The notes: generated by a model from the sequence alone, not told the origin. 64,000 nt of DNA from Clostridia bacterium (GCA_017409845.1 JAFQRY010000026.1:62001-126000), one strand, 5' to 3'. Positions 8,688 to 17,394 are shown, counted from the first letter of the stretch. A program made the numbers and translations.

Positions 8688-10925
8688 ATGGATAATTACA
8701 CCGGAAAAAGACTTGACGGCCGATATGAAATTCAGGAAGTTATCGGCGTTGGCGGCATGGCTGTTGTTTATAAAGCATATGACAATATTGATGACAGAAC
8801 CGTTGCTGTTAAAATTCTGAAAGATGAGTATCTTGCAAACGAAGAATTCAGACGCAGATTCAAAAATGAATCAAAGGCCATTGCAGTTCTTTCTCATCCC
8901 AACATTGTTAAAGTTTTCAATGTCAGCTACGGTGACAGACTTCAGTATATCGTCATGGAGCATGTTGAAGGCATAACCCTTAAAGAGTACATAGAGCAGC
9001 AGGGAAGACTCGGAATAAAAGAAACAGTACATTTCACTATTCAGATTCTCAGAGCACTTCAGCATGCACACGATAAGGGTATTGTTCACAGAGATATCAA
9101 GCCTCAGAACATTATGCTTCTTTCAAACGGAAATATAAAAGTGACGGATTTCGGTATTGCAAGATTCAGCTACAGCGATACAAAGACCATGACTGACAGT
9201 GCCATAGGCTCCGTTCACTATATCAGCCCCGAGCAGGCAAGAGGCGATTCGACAGACAGCAGAGCAGATATTTATTCTGTAGGCGTTGTTATGTATGAAA
9301 TGCTTACCGGTCAGCTTCCCTTCCAGTCGGATAATTCTGTTTCGGTTGCACTTATGCAGCTTCAGAGCGACCCGACAAAACCGAGAGAGCTCAACAGCAG
9401 CATTCCCGTCGGTCTTGAGCAGATCGTTATGCATGCAATGCAAAAGAATAATAAAGACAGATATCAGTCTGCAGCGGAAATGCTCCTCGATATCGAAGAG
9501 TTTAAAAGAAACCCCACGATCCGTTTTCAGCGTGATTATTTTGTTGATACTGATCCCACAAAGTTTGTCCCGAAAAAGGGCGTTGTGTCTCAGCCTGCAA
9601 TAAAAACGCCTTCTCATTCGGCAGTGCAGCCTCAGATGCCTGTTTATGATGAGTATGACGATGAGGATGACGAGCCCAAAAAGAGCAAGGGCGGTCTTAT
9701 TGCGATCGGTGTTATAATCGGTCTGCTTGTTATTTCAATTCTCGGTTTTGCATTCATGTATTTCTTTACAGATGTTTTTACCGGAGAAATGGTAACAGTA
9801 CCCAAGTTTGTCGGCTATAACTATGAAACCGATATCAAGGATAATCCTGAATACAGAAACTTCCGCTTTGAAATCAGCACCATTTCAAACAGTGCTTATG
9901 AAAACGGAACTGTTTTTGACCAGGAGCCTGACAGCGGACAGAAGATGAGTAAGGATAATAATGTTGTTCAGCTTGCTATCGTTCAGAATGAGCAGAAGGT
10001 TGTAATTCCTTCGGTTGTCGGTCTGGGCTATGAACCCGCAAAACAGACTCTTGAGAATAAAGGTCTCACCGTTAAGCTTGCTCCCATGCTCAGTCTGACC
10101 GAGGAATTCGGAACAGTTATCAAGACCGATCCTGAAGCAGATACTGAGGTTGACAGCGGATCAGTAATTATTGTTTACTATGCAAGCACTGATGAGCTTG
10201 TTGAGGTTCCTGCAATTGCAAATGTCGGCTTTGACACCGAAACCGCACGCCTTTTCCTTGAATCCGTTCAGCTTGTGATGGATACTGAAATCAAGGAAGA
10301 AAACAGCAACGAACCTCTCGGAACTGTTATTGCACAGTCACCCGAGGCGGGCGAAAAGGTTATGCCCAACTCAAAGGTTACAATTACTATCAGTAACGGT
10401 ATTCCCGAGTCAAGTGAAGCAACATTGAATATCAATCTTCCCGCATCGGGTTCGAGCGGAAAGTTTGAGGTTTATGTAAGCAATGAGCCTCTCATCACAA
10501 AATCGCTTCTCCTTGACGGAAGCCCCTATACCTTCACCATCGAAGGCAGCGGCGAAAATGTTTCGGTTAAGATTTATATTGATAACAAAGAATATTACAC
10601 ATGTGTGGTTGACTTCACAAAGGACCCTGCAGTTGTTTCCCAGGGAACATATTCTTCACAGAGTCCGATTGTTAACACAGGACGCATCCAGATGCCTTCC
10701 GTAATCGGAATGACAACCGACCAGGCAATTTCCTCTCTTGTTGCGGCAGGATTCAATTCCAATAACATTCATATTAACCCCACGATTGTTTACTCTGATT
10801 CTGAAAACGGCGTAGTTATTGCACAGAATCCTCAGGCAACATCTTCAGGCATTATCGGCATCACTCAGACATATGATTCAAACACACAGATTACTCTTAC
10901 TGTCGGTCAGAAGGAAGGAATATAA
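8688..10925 (+). CDS. prkC: PASTA-domain Ser/Thr kinase PrkC
   Basis: Membrane receptor kinase that senses cell-wall fragments and controls growth, germination and wall metabolism. Residues 1-270 form the kinase: glycine loop GVGGMAVVYKA, AVKIL lysine, HRDIKPQN near 132, DFGIA and SPEQA. A basic/acidic linker leads to one membrane helix near 335-360. Outside are PASTA repeats beginning VPKFVGY, IPSVVGL, VPAIANV and, after a roughly 110-residue beta-rich insertion, MPSVIGM. That insertion before the last repeat is not part of the standard B. subtilis layout. The organism probably uses the PrpC-PrkC switch. Confidence 0.96.
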   Translation: MDNYTGKRLDGRYEIQEVIGVGGMAVVYKAYDNIDDRTVAVKILKDEYLANEEFRRRFKNESKAIAVLSHPNIVKVFNVSYGDRLQYIVMEHVEGITLKEYIEQQGRLGIKETVHFTIQILRALQHAHDKGIVHRDIKPQNIMLLSNGNIKVTDFGIARFSYSDTKTMTDSAIGSVHYISPEQARGDSTDSRADIYSVGVVMYEMLTGQLPFQSDNSVSVALMQLQSDPTKPRELNSSIPVGLEQIVMHAMQKNNKDRYQSAAEMLLDIEEFKRNPTIRFQRDYFVDTDPTKFVPKKGVVSQPAIKTPSHSAVQPQMPVYDEYDDEDDEPKKSKGGLIAIGVIIGLLVISILGFAFMYFFTDVFTGEMVTVPKFVGYNYETDIKDNPEYRNFRFEISTISNSAYENGTVFDQEPDSGQKMSKDNNVVQLAIVQNEQKVVIPSVVGLGYEPAKQTLENKGLTVKLAPMLSLTEEFGTVIKTDPEADTEVDSGSVIIVYYASTDELVEVPAIANVGFDTETARLFLESVQLVMDTEIKEENSNEPLGTVIAQSPEAGEKVMPNSKVTITISNGIPESSEATLNINLPASGSSGKFEVYVSNEPLITKSLLLDGSPYTFTIEGSGENVSVKIYIDNKEYYTCVVDFTKDPAVVSQGTYSSQSPIVNTGRIQMPSVIGMTTDQAISSLVAAGFNSNNIHINPTIVYSDSENGVVIAQNPQATSSGIIGITQTYDSNTQITLTVGQKEGI

Positions 10926-10928
10926 TTA

Positions 10929-11819
10929 ATGACTTCTCTTGACGGAATAATCATTAAAGGTATCGGCGGCTTCTATTATGTTGAAGTCGCCGGTGAGATA
11001 TATGAATGCAAGGCGAGAGGCGTTTTTCGTAAATCTGGAATAAAGCCGCTCGCAGGTGACCGTGTAACTATAAGCATCAACGATAATGCAGAGAACACGA
11101 TTGACACCATTCGCGAAAGAAAAACCTTGCTTCAGAGACCGCCCGTTGCAAATGTTGATAAGCTTTTTATTGTTTCTTCGGTTTGTGAGCCGAAGCCGGT
11201 TCTTCTTATTATCGACAGACTTACCGCCCTTGCTACGGTAAAGGGTATAGAACCGATTGTTGTATTTACGAAAAATGATCTTGAATCGGCTGATGAATAT
11301 ATTGAAATATATCGCAGAGCAGGAATAAAGGCATATTCTGTTTCGTGTATGTCAGGTGACGGTGTTGGTGAAATCAAAGCGGAGCTGAAAGACCATATCA
11401 GTGCTTTCTGCGGAAACTCCGGTGTCGGAAAATCTTCTTTGCTGAATGCAATTGATCCTGAGCTTGCCCTCAAAACGGGAGAAATCAGCGATAAACTCGG
11501 CAGAGGACGCCATACAACCCGACACAGCGAGCTTTTTAAGGTTGAAGGCGGATATGTTGCGGATACTCCGGGTTTTTCTTCATTTGAAACGGATGAAACA
11601 GAGCTGATATTAAAGGATAACCTTCCGTATGCATTCTCTGAGTTTGAAGAATATATCGGTCAGTGCAAATTTTCAACCTGCCTGCACACAGTTGATAAAG
11701 GCTGCAGGATTATTCAGGCTGTTGAAGAAGGAGTCATTCCCAAATCACGACATGAAAGCTATTGCTCAATGATGGAGCAGGCGAAAAACATCAAAGAATG
11801 GGAATTGAAAAAGAAATAA
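10929..11819 (+). CDS. rsgA: Ribosome small-subunit GTPase RsgA
   Basis: Circularly permuted GTPase acting in late 30S assembly. An N-terminal OB fold is followed by the permuted G motifs: G4 FTKND near residue 115, G1 GNSGVGKSSLLNA near 162, then G3 DTPGF near 213. The C-terminal zinc-binding pattern CKFSTCLHTVDKGC is intact. 296 residues is a normal length. It lies three bases after prkC, as in Bacillus (prkC-cpgA/yloQ). Bacillus then has rpe and thiN; neither occurs here. Confidence 0.96.
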   Translation: MTSLDGIIIKGIGGFYYVEVAGEIYECKARGVFRKSGIKPLAGDRVTISINDNAENTIDTIRERKTLLQRPPVANVDKLFIVSSVCEPKPVLLIIDRLTALATVKGIEPIVVFTKNDLESADEYIEIYRRAGIKAYSVSCMSGDGVGEIKAELKDHISAFCGNSGVGKSSLLNAIDPELALKTGEISDKLGRGRHTTRHSELFKVEGGYVADTPGFSSFETDETELILKDNLPYAFSEFEEYIGQCKFSTCLHTVDKGCRIIQAVEEGVIPKSRHESYCSMMEQAKNIKEWELKKK

Positions 11820-11832
11820 TGTAACGAAAAAT

Positions 11833-11896
11833 ATCACCGCTGATTATACTGTAATGAGCAAAGACTCAATCGGTATCATCGGGCGGTGATTTTTTT
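11833..11896 (+). promoter_or_regulatory. Long hairpin with T-run overlapping a small-gene start
   Basis: ATCACCGC at 11833-11840 can pair perfectly with GCGGTGAT at 11883-11890, and six T residues follow at 11891-11896. The 42-base loop is long for a terminator. The right arm also contains the only ribosome-binding-site-like sequence (GGCGGTGA) of the 47-residue frame that starts with TTG at 11895. It may be the rsgA terminator, a structure that blocks translation of the small gene, or both. Confidence 0.45.
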
Positions 11897-12038
11897 GAGA
11901 TATGAATCCAAGGGTCATGTGCTTATAGCCTTTGCCTTGGGAATGGTTGTTGCAGCACTGTTTCCTTATACAATTGCCATTCTTATAATAGCCTTGGTGT
12001 TGATTATTGCAGGCCTGAGCCTTTGCAGATTTTTTTGA
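11895..12038 (+). CDS. Small hydrophobic membrane peptide next to spoVM
   Basis: A 47-residue frame starting with TTG: MRYESKGHVLIAFALG, then an almost continuously hydrophobic stretch (two short membrane segments or one hairpin broken by FPY) and an LCRFF end. GGCGGTGA at 11882-11889 would be the ribosome binding site. It lies between rsgA and spoVM with 15 bases to the spoVM start, so cotranscription is likely. I do not recognise a named family with certainty. The soluble N-terminus ESKGH plus a membrane hairpin suggests a small membrane protein, possibly sporulation-linked by position. Confidence 0.55.
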   Translation: MRYESKGHVLIAFALGMVVAALFPYTIAILIIALVLIIAGLSLCRFF

Positions 12039-12053
12039 TTAAGGAGGATCGGA

Positions 12054-12146
12054 ATGAAAATAGTTGTTGTTCGCAGTCCTAAGGCGTTGCGTGGAATACT
12101 AAGAATGATGTTCGGAATCAAGAAAGAAGAAGTTAATTACCGTTAA
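12054..12146 (+). CDS. spoVM: Sporulation membrane peptide SpoVM
   Basis: A 30-residue frame beginning MKIVVVRSPKALRG and continuing ILRMMFGIKKEE. It matches the SpoVM pattern: start MK, a beta-like stretch, a Pro near position 9, a Lys/Arg-rich amphipathic helix, and a charged end. SpoVM marks the convex forespore membrane and is needed for spore coat and cortex assembly. It has an excellent AAGGAGG site 8 bases upstream. Position supports the call, since spoVM closes the prpC-prkC-rsgA region in Bacillus. It implies an endospore former. Confidence 0.85.
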   Translation: MKIVVVRSPKALRGILRMMFGIKKEEVNYR

Positions 12147-12147
12147 C

Positions 12148-12178
12148 ATAAAAAAGGGGGGCTGTTTTCACAGCCCCC
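12148..12178 (-). terminator. Terminator of the argF-carB/dapF operon
   Basis: Eight-bp GC stem GGGGGCTG (12157-12164) / CAGCCCCC (12171-12178) with a six-base loop. On the minus strand it is followed by a run of T (complement of the A-run at 12150-12155), so it is a good intrinsic terminator for the leftward operon ending at 12186. On the plus strand only CAAATTT follows, a weaker stop for spoVM. Confidence 0.85.
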
Positions 12179-12185
12179 AAATTTA

Positions 12186-15100
12186 TTAATATTCAAGTGA
12201 TCCTTCAAAGACAAGCTTTGTTGAACCTGTGAGATAAACGCCTTCATCTGTGTAGTTAACAATAAGGTCGCCGCCTCTTACTTTAACGGTAATGTCGGTG
12301 TTCTTTTTGCAGAATCCGTTTTCAACTGCAGCAACTACAGCAGCACAAGCACCGGTACCGCATGCAAGAGTTTCGCCGTTGCCTCTTTCCCATACTCTCA
12401 TCTTAAGAGTTGTTTCGTTAACCACTCTCACAAATTCGGTGTTGACTCTGTGAGCGAAAATATCAGCCTTTTCAAACTTGGGACCAATCTTTTCAATTTC
12501 AATGGTATCAACTCTGGGAACAAAAACAACACAGTGGGGATTACCCATTGAAACGCATGTGATTCTCTGTTCTTCACCGTTGATTGTAACGGGATAATCA
12601 ATGAATCTGTTGGTGCCGATTGTGCTTGTAACAGCATTATCGAGGTCTGCCTTGCCCATGTTTGCACAAACCGAGCTTACCTTGCCGTTCATTGTGTAAA
12701 GCTCAACGCTCTTAACACCGCTTGCGGTTTCTATGGTTACCGTTTCAGTTGTTACATAACCCTTGTCATAAACATACTTTGCAACAGATCGCATTGCGTT
12801 ACCGCCCATTCTGCCCTCGCTGCCGTCAAGATTGAATACTCTCATTTTAACCTGAGCAACATCCGATTTTTCAACAAGTACAACACCGTCGCTGCCAACT
12901 CCGTGATTTCTGTCACAAAGGCTTACGCAAAGGCTTTCGGGGCAGGTGATGGAATTGTCAAAGTTTTCGATAACGATATGATCGTTACCCGATGCATCCA
13001 TCTTGACAAAGTTGAGTGTCTGTCTTTCGGAACGCATATCGTTGATATCGACAAGCTCAGTATTCTGCTGATTGAAACGGCTTGCAATAATGTCTGCAAG
13101 TGCATTTGCGGTATCAAGTGAGGTTATGCAAGCGATTGAAAGCTGAATTGCACGTCTGTGAAGAGCAATGTAATCGCCCATTGTTGAATCCTGAAGAGCG
13201 CCTGTATAAACAACATAGTCTATCTTGCCGCTTTCGAGGAGCTTGTAGATTTCTGAATTGTCATCATATCTGCTGTTGACATATTCAACATCAATACCGA
13301 GCTGAGAAATAGCATCTGCAGTTTCTTTGGTGGCATAAATGTTAATCTTGAGGTCGTCAAGCTTCTTTGCGAGTGAAACGGCATCGAGCATATCGTGGCT
13401 GTCAACGCTGAGAAGAATACCGATATTCTTTTCGGCTGTGGGAAGCTGGATTTTGAAGCCTGCAGAGGTAAGTCCTTTATAGAGAGCTTCTGCAGTGGTT
13501 TTGCCGATACCGAGAACCTCACCGGTTGATTTCATTTCGGGACCGAGAATGGAGTTAACATCCGAAAGTTTTTCAAATGAGAATACAGGAACTTTGACTG
13601 TGTAATAAGGCGGAGTCTTATAAAGACCGGTACCGTAACCGAGGTCTTTGAGAGGCTGACCGACCATTACCTTTGAAGCAATGTCAACCATTGGAACACC
13701 CGTTACCTTGCTGATGTAGGGGATGGTTCTTGATGCTCTGGGGTTAACTTCAATAACATAAAGCTGATTATGATAGATAAGATACTGGATGTTGACAAGA
13801 CCCTTTGTTCCGAGTGAAAGTGCAAGCTTTTCAGAAACATCACAGATGTTTTCACGCATTTTATCGTTGAGATTATAGGGCGGATAAACAGCGATTGAGT
13901 CACCGCTGTGAACGCCTGCTCTTTCAACATGCTCCATGATACCGGGAATAAGAACATCCTTGCCGTCTGAAATAACATCAACCTCAAGCTCTGTACCCAT
14001 CATGTATTTATCAACAAGAACGGGATTTTCAATTTCGCCTGAAAGGATGATATCCATGTATCTTTCAACATCGGCATCCTCGTGTGCGATTGTCATGTTC
14101 TGACCGCCGATAACATATGAAGGACGGAGAAGAACGGGATAGCCGAGTGTGTTTGCAGCATTGAGCGCTTCCTGCTTTGTCATAACGCCCATACCCTTGG
14201 GTCTGCGGATTGCAAACTTTTCAAGGAGAGCATCAAAGCGTTCTCTGTCTTCAGCAGTATCAATACCGTCAGCTGAAGTGCCGAGGATTGTAATACCGTT
14301 TTCATCAAGGAATTTAGTGAGCTTGATAGCAGTCTGACCGCCGAAAGCAACAACAACACCGATGGGTTTTTCAACCTTGATGATGTTCATAACATCCTCG
14401 GGAGTGAGAGGCTCGAAATAAAGTCTGTCTGCAGTGTCGTAGTCGGTTGAAACAGTTTCGGGGTTATTGTTGATTATTGCAACCTCATAGCCGAGCTCTT
14501 TAAGAGTCCATACGCAGTGAACGGATGAATAGTCGAATTCAATACCCTGACCGATTCTGATGGGACCGGAACCGAGAACAATAATTCTGTCTTTCTTGCT
14601 GTTTTCAAGGAAGGGACGTGCCTCACATTCTTCGTCGTATACCGAATAGAAATATGGTGCGGCAACGGGGAAGTTTGAGGAGCAGGTGTCAACGATTTTA
14701 TAGACAGCATCCTTGTGAGCAGGAAGCTTGTCCACACCCGAAAGACGCTTGAGAGCAGCATCTGTATAACCGTAGTTTTTACCCTGATTATAAAGCTCTT
14801 CGGTAAGGTTGCCGTTTTCAATGGTCTTTTCAAAGTCAGCAAGATTTTTGAGCTTTTCAAGGAACCACTCGGTAATTTTTGTTATTTCGTGAACTTTCTC
14901 AATTGACATTCCGCCCTTGATAGCCTCGAAGACAGAGAAGAGTCTCATATCATCGGTGTTTCTGAGTCTTTCTTCAAGAGGAGCATTGGTCTTGGGTGCT
15001 GCATTGAGAGTGTCAAGAGAAATTTCCGCACCTCTGACCGCCTTCATAATTGCGTTTTCAAAGGTAGGACCGATTGACATAACTTCACCGGTAGCCTTCA

Positions 15101-16226
15101 TCTGTGTGCCGAGCTGGCGGCTTGCATTAACAAACTTATCGAAGGGCCATTTGGGAAGCTTGACAACGATATATTTTACATCGGGCTCAAACTTTTCGCA
15201 GTTAAGTCCTGTAGTTTCGTTTTTGATTTCATCAAGAGTGATGCCGAGAGCAAGCATTGCAGTTACTTTTGCTATGGGGTAGCCTGTTGCCTTACTTGCA
15301 AGAGCAGATGAACGCGAAACTCTGGGGTTAACCTCAATAACAGCATAGTCCATGCTGTTGGGGTCAAGTGCAAACTGGCAGTTACATCCGCCGATGATTC
15401 CGAGAGCATCAACAATATCAAGTGATGCCTTGCGGAGCATCTGGAATTCTTCATCGGTAAGTGAAAGAGCGGGTGCTGCAACTATACTGTCACCGGTGTG
15501 AATGCCGACGGGATCGAAGTTTTCCATGCTGCAGACTGCAATGCAGTTACCCTTGCTGTCACGCATGGTTTCAAACTCGATTTCCTTCCAACCGAAGATG
15601 TACTTTTCAACAAGAACCTGAGTGATGGGGGAGAGGTCAAGACCTGTTTTTGCAATAACAGCAAGCTCTTCTGCGTTGTATGCAACACCGCCGCCGCCAC
15701 CGCCGAGAGTGAATGCGGGTCGGATGATGATGGGATAACCGATTTTTTCCGCAATTTCAAGAGCGGTTTCAACATCATTTGCAATTTCGGAAGGAATAAC
15801 CGGCTGATTGATTGATTCCATTGTGTCTCTGAACATTTTTCTGTCTTCAGCCTTATCAATGGCTTCAGCGTTTGTTCCGAGAAGCTTAACGCCCATTCTG
15901 TCAAGATAGCCATCCTTGCTCAGCTGCATGGCAATGGTAAGACCTGTCTGTCCGCCGAGTCCGGCAAGAAGACTGTCGGGCTTTTCTTTTTCGATAATTC
16001 TCTTAACCGTTTCAGCGGTAAGAGGTTCAAGATAAATCTCATCTGCAAGAGCTTTATCTGTCATAATGGTTGCGGGGTTTGAGTTAACAAGAACAACATC
16101 AAGACCTGCATCCTTAAGAACACGACAAGCCTGTGTTCCTGCGTAGTCAAATTCGGCAGCCTGACCGATAACAATGGGACCTGAGCCGATGACCATGACT
16201 TTTTTGATATCTTTATTGATTGGCAT
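12186..16226 (-). CDS. carB: Fusion: carbamoyl-phosphate synthase large subunit + DapF-like domain
   Basis: One uninterrupted 1346-residue frame. Residues 1 to about 1060 are CarB, which makes carbamoyl phosphate from glutamine-derived ammonia, bicarbonate and two ATP. They hold two ATP-grasp halves (GPIVIGQAAEFDYAG near 15; second half opening GSGPIRIGQGIEFDYS) and an MGS-like allosteric domain before residue 1060. Residues 1068-1346 are a full-length diaminopimelate epimerase-like module starting LNFVKMDASGND, with NPHCV and the second catalytic motif LACGTGACAA (Cys1289). The first catalytic motif, normally MCGNG, reads MGGNA (Gly1141). The start is preceded by AAGGGGG. It lies 23 bases after argF, so the CarB part probably feeds arginine synthesis. 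No carA is in the window. Confidence 0.93.
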   Translation of the reverse strand: MPINKDIKKVMVIGSGPIVIGQAAEFDYAGTQACRVLKDAGLDVVLVNSNPATIMTDKALADEIYLEPLTAETVKRIIEKEKPDSLLAGLGGQTGLTIAMQLSKDGYLDRMGVKLLGTNAEAIDKAEDRKMFRDTMESINQPVIPSEIANDVETALEIAEKIGYPIIIRPAFTLGGGGGGVAYNAEELAVIAKTGLDLSPITQVLVEKYIFGWKEIEFETMRDSKGNCIAVCSMENFDPVGIHTGDSIVAAPALSLTDEEFQMLRKASLDIVDALGIIGGCNCQFALDPNSMDYAVIEVNPRVSRSSALASKATGYPIAKVTAMLALGITLDEIKNETTGLNCEKFEPDVKYIVVKLPKWPFDKFVNASRQLGTQMKATGEVMSIGPTFENAIMKAVRGAEISLDTLNAAPKTNAPLEERLRNTDDMRLFSVFEAIKGGMSIEKVHEITKITEWFLEKLKNLADFEKTIENGNLTEELYNQGKNYGYTDAALKRLSGVDKLPAHKDAVYKIVDTCSSNFPVAAPYFYSVYDEECEARPFLENSKKDRIIVLGSGPIRIGQGIEFDYSSVHCVWTLKELGYEVAIINNNPETVSTDYDTADRLYFEPLTPEDVMNIIKVEKPIGVVVAFGGQTAIKLTKFLDENGITILGTSADGIDTAEDRERFDALLEKFAIRRPKGMGVMTKQEALNAANTLGYPVLLRPSYVIGGQNMTIAHEDADVERYMDIILSGEIENPVLVDKYMMGTELEVDVISDGKDVLIPGIMEHVERAGVHSGDSIAVYPPYNLNDKMRENICDVSEKLALSLGTKGLVNIQYLIYHNQLYVIEVNPRASRTIPYISKVTGVPMVDIASKVMVGQPLKDLGYGTGLYKTPPYYTVKVPVFSFEKLSDVNSILGPEMKSTGEVLGIGKTTAEALYKGLTSAGFKIQLPTAEKNIGILLSVDSHDMLDAVSLAKKLDDLKINIYATKETADAISQLGIDVEYVNSRYDDNSEIYKLLESGKIDYVVYTGALQDSTMGDYIALHRRAIQLSIACITSLDTANALADIIASRFNQQNTELVDINDMRSERQTLNFVKMDASGNDHIVIENFDNSITCPESLCVSLCDRNHGVGSDGVVLVEKSDVAQVKMRVFNLDGSEGRMGGNAMRSVAKYVYDKGYVTTETVTIETASGVKSVELYTMNGKVSSVCANMGKADLDNAVTSTIGTNRFIDYPVTINGEEQRITCVSMGNPHCVVFVPRVDTIEIEKIGPKFEKADIFAHRVNTEFVRVVNETTLKMRVWERGNGETLACGTGACAAVVAAVENGFCKKNTDITVKVRGGDLIVNYTDEGVYLTGSTKLVFEGSLEY

Positions 16227-16249
16227 ATTAAATACCCCCTTGAGCTGAT

Positions 16250-17155
16250 TTAGTCTTTAAGAAGTTTAACGAGAACTGCTTTCTGGGCGTGAAGTCTGTT
16301 TTCTGCCTCTTCAAAAATTTCTTTTGCGTGAGCTTCAAATACCTTTGCGGTAATTTCTTCTTCGCGGTGAGCGGGGAGGCAGTGAAGAACCATTGCGTCG
16401 CTCTTTGCAACAGCCATAACGCTATCGTTAATCTGATAACCGTCAAAGATTTTCTTTCTTTCTTCTGCTTCGCTTTCCTGACCCATAGAAGCCCAGACAT
16501 CAGTGTAAAGAACATCGGCATCCTTTGCAGCAGCAAGAATATCGGTTGTGCATGTGAAGTCGCCGTTTTCTGCAGCCCATTTCATGATTTCTGCATCGGG
16601 CTTATAGTTTTCGGGGCATGCGATGCTGACAGCCATTCCCATTTTGATACCGCCAACGATAAGTGAGTTTGCCATGTTGTTGCCGTCACCGATGTAGCAG
16701 AGTTTGTTGCCCTTGATTGAGCCTCTGAATTCACGGATTGTCATAAGATCGGCAAGAACCTGACAGGGGTGGCAATAATCGGTGAGTCCGTTGATAATGG
16801 GGATTGAACCGTATTCAGCAAGAGTTTCAACATCACTCTGGTCGAATGTTCTTATCATTATACCGTCAAGATATCCGGAAAGAACACGGGCTGTATCGTT
16901 GACGGGTTCACCTCTTCCGAGCTGTATGTCGTGAGAGCTGAGAAAAAGAGCCATGCCGCCGAGGTCATACATACCGACTTCAAAGGAAACTCTTGTTCTG
17001 GTAGATGACTTTGCGAAAATCATACCGAGTGTTTTGCCTTTGAGGTGATGGTGTTCGATTCCGTTTTTCTTTTCGTATTTGAGCTGATCAGCGAGATTGA
17101 GAATCTCATTGATTTCGTTTGTGCTCAAATCCATAAGTTTGAGTAAATGCTTCAT
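16250..17155 (-). CDS. argF: Ornithine carbamoyltransferase
   Basis: Joins carbamoyl phosphate and ornithine to give citrulline. The carbamoyl-phosphate loop SSTRTRVSFE lies near residue 50, HPCQVLADL is the next substrate motif, and HCLPAHR is the conserved Cys/His ornithine region near 263. The start chosen is the ATG at 17155-17153, preceded by TTGGAGG five bases away; a further in-frame TTG upstream would place the ribosome site inside the gene. 301 residues is normal. First gene of an operon with carB, matching substrate flow. Confidence 0.96.
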   Translation of the reverse strand: MKHLLKLMDLSTNEINEILNLADQLKYEKKNGIEHHHLKGKTLGMIFAKSSTRTRVSFEVGMYDLGGMALFLSSHDIQLGRGEPVNDTARVLSGYLDGIMIRTFDQSDVETLAEYGSIPIINGLTDYCHPCQVLADLMTIREFRGSIKGNKLCYIGDGNNMANSLIVGGIKMGMAVSIACPENYKPDAEIMKWAAENGDFTCTTDILAAAKDADVLYTDVWASMGQESEAEERKKIFDGYQINDSVMAVAKSDAMVLHCLPAHREEEITAKVFEAHAKEIFEEAENRLHAQKAVLVKLLKD

Positions 17156-17204
17156 ATATGCCTCCAAAAACAATTGATAACAAGATTAAGTTTATATTCG
17201 ATAT

Positions 17205-17233
17205 ATTATAACATATATAAATTATTTTTTAAA
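17205..17233 (-). promoter_or_regulatory. Promoter of argF-carB
   Basis: On the minus strand a perfect TATAAT -10 (17205-17210) is preceded at 17 bases by TTTAAA (17228-17233), a weak -35. It lies about 50 bases upstream of the argF start in a very AT-rich region. I see no clear ARG box. Confidence 0.6.
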
Positions 17234-17263
17234 TCCCTTATTCAAAAAAAATTGAATTTTTTT

Positions 17264-17297
17264 GCAAAAAAATACCGTCATCATAAAAGATGACGGT
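17264..17297 (-). terminator. Terminator of the surface-acylation operon
   Basis: Stem ACCGTCATC (17274-17282) / GATGACGGT (17289-17297) with a six-base loop, followed on the minus strand by ATTTTTTT. It ends the leftward operon whose last long gene stops at 17387. The last codons and stop of the possible small gene 17394-17281 lie inside its stem and loop. Confidence 0.85.
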
Positions 17298-17394
17298 GAG
17301 ATAATAAATCACATGAATAAACAGAAGCAATGCCCGTTGCACCAAGAGTGCAGCAGGTTGAGCACGATGTTGATTTTTTTGAAATCTCAGTCAT
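17281..17394 (-). CDS. Possible Cys-rich 37-residue peptide
   Basis: The ATG at 17394-17392 has a near-perfect ribosome site GGGAGG five bases upstream, itself inside the end of the DHHW gene, with which the start overlaps. The frame has a Ser/Thr/Cys cluster (STSCSTCCTLGATG at residues 8-21) and a fourth Cys at 28, then LLSHRHLL, and stops inside the operon terminator. The composition recalls modified peptide precursors, but no modification enzyme is nearby and I know no matching family. It could be a chance frame with a lucky ribosome site. Confidence 0.35.
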   Translation of the reverse strand: MTEISKKSTSCSTCCTLGATGIASVYSCDLLSHRHLL

